NCBI GenBank assembly: GCA_030765055.1
Contig: CM060947.1
Span: 63,900,934-63,964,933, forward strand
DNA: 64,000 nucleotides
From: Mantis religiosa
Taxonomy: Eukaryota; Arthropoda; Insecta; Mantodea; Mantidae
Direction: 5' to 3'
Part shown: in pieces, positions 62,109-64,000 of the stretch
Position numbering within the stretch: the stretch's first letter is position 1
Layout of the letters: each line of letters begins with the position of its first letter
The notes under the pieces: generated by a model
Database searches by the model: none
Told to the model about the DNA's origin: nothing
The model's input: the letters and a program-made list of their open reading frames with translations, nothing else
Position numbers and translations under genes: made by a program

Positions 62109-64000
62109 TAGGTAGGACATTAACCAAGATCTTCCAAATGCCACTCGATATTCTCAGTAAGTTACCTGACATTGATGAGAAAATCGGACCACTCTCTAAC
62201 AGAAATAGCAGGCTATGCCATTTTACCTGCAGACAGCAATGACTTCTAGAACTGACTCGCCTTGCCTTGACGGAGTGAAGCGGCCAGATACCCGTGTCTG
62301 TATATTTAGTAGTCATAATTGGGATGTTTCATATCCGCAGTTTAAATAGAGCAAGCTTAAATGTAGCTGCCGAAGACACTACAAACTTAAATGAAGATGT
62401 AATTACAAAGGAGATCTTCATGAGTTCTGTCTGCTGTTTGTCTATCAAGGCGGTATTCCGGCACTTAGGTCAATTGCTTATTGTACGAGAGACCTCTAGA
62501 GGAAGGATGAGATGAAAGTATCCTACAGCAAGTCAGAACCGATCACAGGCTGCATCACAGCCACGGTGATCCCTAAATGCGGCCGGTCAACCACAGCGTC
62601 TTCTCTCAGACGAGCAGCGTGTTTCCAATTCATAGCATAGTCCATGGAGCTCCATGGAGTAACTCGAAAATCAGTACGAATCTAACGTACATTCAAATGT
62701 GGAGTATGATAAACGGAGTCACAACATCTTATGATATTTATTATGTAAGAAATAGTAGCCATTATGCACTACATCTGATTATATTGAAATTCACATTTTC
62801 CCATATTTCAGCGCCTGTAATAATGACATAGCGGTTGAAGAACGCCCTTTATCCCGAGAGTGAGATATGCCAAGGGAAAGCTATTTAATATACGGATGTG
62901 TCAACAGCTCTACAGATTTATCATTAGTTTCTTACTGTTTAATCGAAAACTTCTTTCATTACGCAGTGTGACTTCCTGCAGAAAATGTAATTCATTCCCT
63001 TAGACTGCAAACTGAATTTTCTTTTGTTTCATAATTGATTATCATAATAATCCATCCTTATCAGTTCTTTCCATGATTTACTTGAAGTGATTTCAAAAAA
63101 AAAAAAAAAAAAAAAAAATGGTTCCAAAAGTTCAAGTTTGATGTAAATATTGAAGGTGGGCCAGCCAAGGATTCAATTTTATAAAGGAATTATTGATGGG
63201 AGATGAATTACGATAATATAGACAATTACTTCGGTGTATTTGTTACTTTTAATAATCACCTTTGTCTGTACACTTTTGATCTGTACGACTTAAACTGGAG
63301 ATAGTATTTCGTTTTCCTATAAATTCTAGCATTTACGTTGCTTTAATACTTGTACACTATAGGAAGCTACTATAAAAATATATTTTCTTATAGATAGATT
63401 AGGAGAAGAGTAATAAAATAGGAAAGTGCGTTGCCACACTAATTTATATTAATGTATTAGTGCAGCAGGAACAAAAATAAATAGCAATCTAATGAAATAT
63501 AAATGTGACATAAATTTATAGTAATATTAACATGATTTCTGATAATATAATTAAAGTTTAACATGTTCTTCTAATATATAGAAGCAGAGCAATTATTCAC
63601 CTAAACCATATAGGTAATAGAAACAAAAGTATTTACCAAAGAGTATTACTGTTCACTTAATTATTGAAACAGTTGTTTGTTTAAGCTAAGACATAATTAT
63701 TGTTTACCTGTATAATTTTAGAGTTACGTCTAAAATGAAAAAATAAATTAAGAGTGTTAAATTTAAAATATTGAAAGATTTATATTCTGAACGTGAAGAG
63801 CGGTTAATGAAAAAAACACACGAAGTATAATGGAGATTCTGATGTTTGAATATGTATGAAGGCATTTCTTGCTTCTCTAAACGCTGCGAAAGAGATAGGA
63901 CGTGTTTTATGTGTTTGTGGGGATATAAGAAAAGTTGTTTGAATTGTGATCATATTTTTGCTTTAGCTGAGAAGAGATTAAAATATTTTGGAGGAAGAAT
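62109..64000. other. No recognised feature except a poly(A) run
   Basis: A 24-base A run at 63095-63118 may be the tail of an unrecognised retroposed sequence or simply slippage. Short frames at 62294-62515 and 62577-62831 show no domain. Confidence 0.45.

Overview
This is repeat-rich, AT-rich intergenic or intronic DNA from a eukaryote, almost certainly an arthropod and most likely an insect with a large, transposon-laden genome. A cockroach or other blattodean would fit, but that assignment is an inference from the general look of the tRNA-derived SINEs and was not checked. No intact host protein-coding gene, rRNA gene or convincing functional tRNA gene was found. Reading frames are short, and every one with recognisable protein similarity belongs to a decayed mobile element.

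Layout. 1-4.7 kb: a mariner 3' end, a Penelope/hammerhead-like motif and two copies of a tRNA-derived SINE (called family A here). 4.7-8.6 kb: featureless. 8.6-9.8 kb: a solo LTR followed by a GC-rich block of unknown nature. 10.3-10.6 kb: a small tRNA-like foldback element (family B) with a 12-bp target duplication, then an (AG)n tract. 12 kb: SINE family D. 13.7-16.5 kb: a mariner carrying an internal 127-bp duplication and a nested SINE, then a TIR-bounded element with a 165-aa frame of a sequence type repeated widely in arthropod genomes. 17-21 kb: a family B remnant, a second solo LTR (opposite strand) and a jockey-like RT fragment. 24-31.5 kb: SINE A copies, two non-LTR fragments and a second hammerhead-like motif. 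32.8-35.7 kb: two independent insertions of one internally deleted mariner. 36.5-38.5 kb: SINEs and a hAT-like element with 8-bp target duplication. 40-47 kb: a family B foldback, a possible Ty3-type gag scrap, a candidate TIR element and a third deleted IS630/Tc1/mariner-type element. 47.8-51.5 kb: a (CT)n tract between direct repeats, SINE F, a tRNA-like fragment, a tentative LTR and a family B hairpin. 51.5-55.2 kb: featureless. 55-60.1 kb: repeat fragments and the largest family B foldback (about 955 bp). 60-64 kb: an RT remnant with an expanded (GAT)n tail, a SINE A fragment and AT-rich filler.

The elements do not form a pathway. What they show is layered insertion history: SINEs inside transposons, deletion derivatives using their source transposase in trans, and microsatellites growing from retroposon tails. 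The least conventional item is family B, a tRNA-like repeat whose copies repeatedly begin with an inverted arm and so fold back on themselves.
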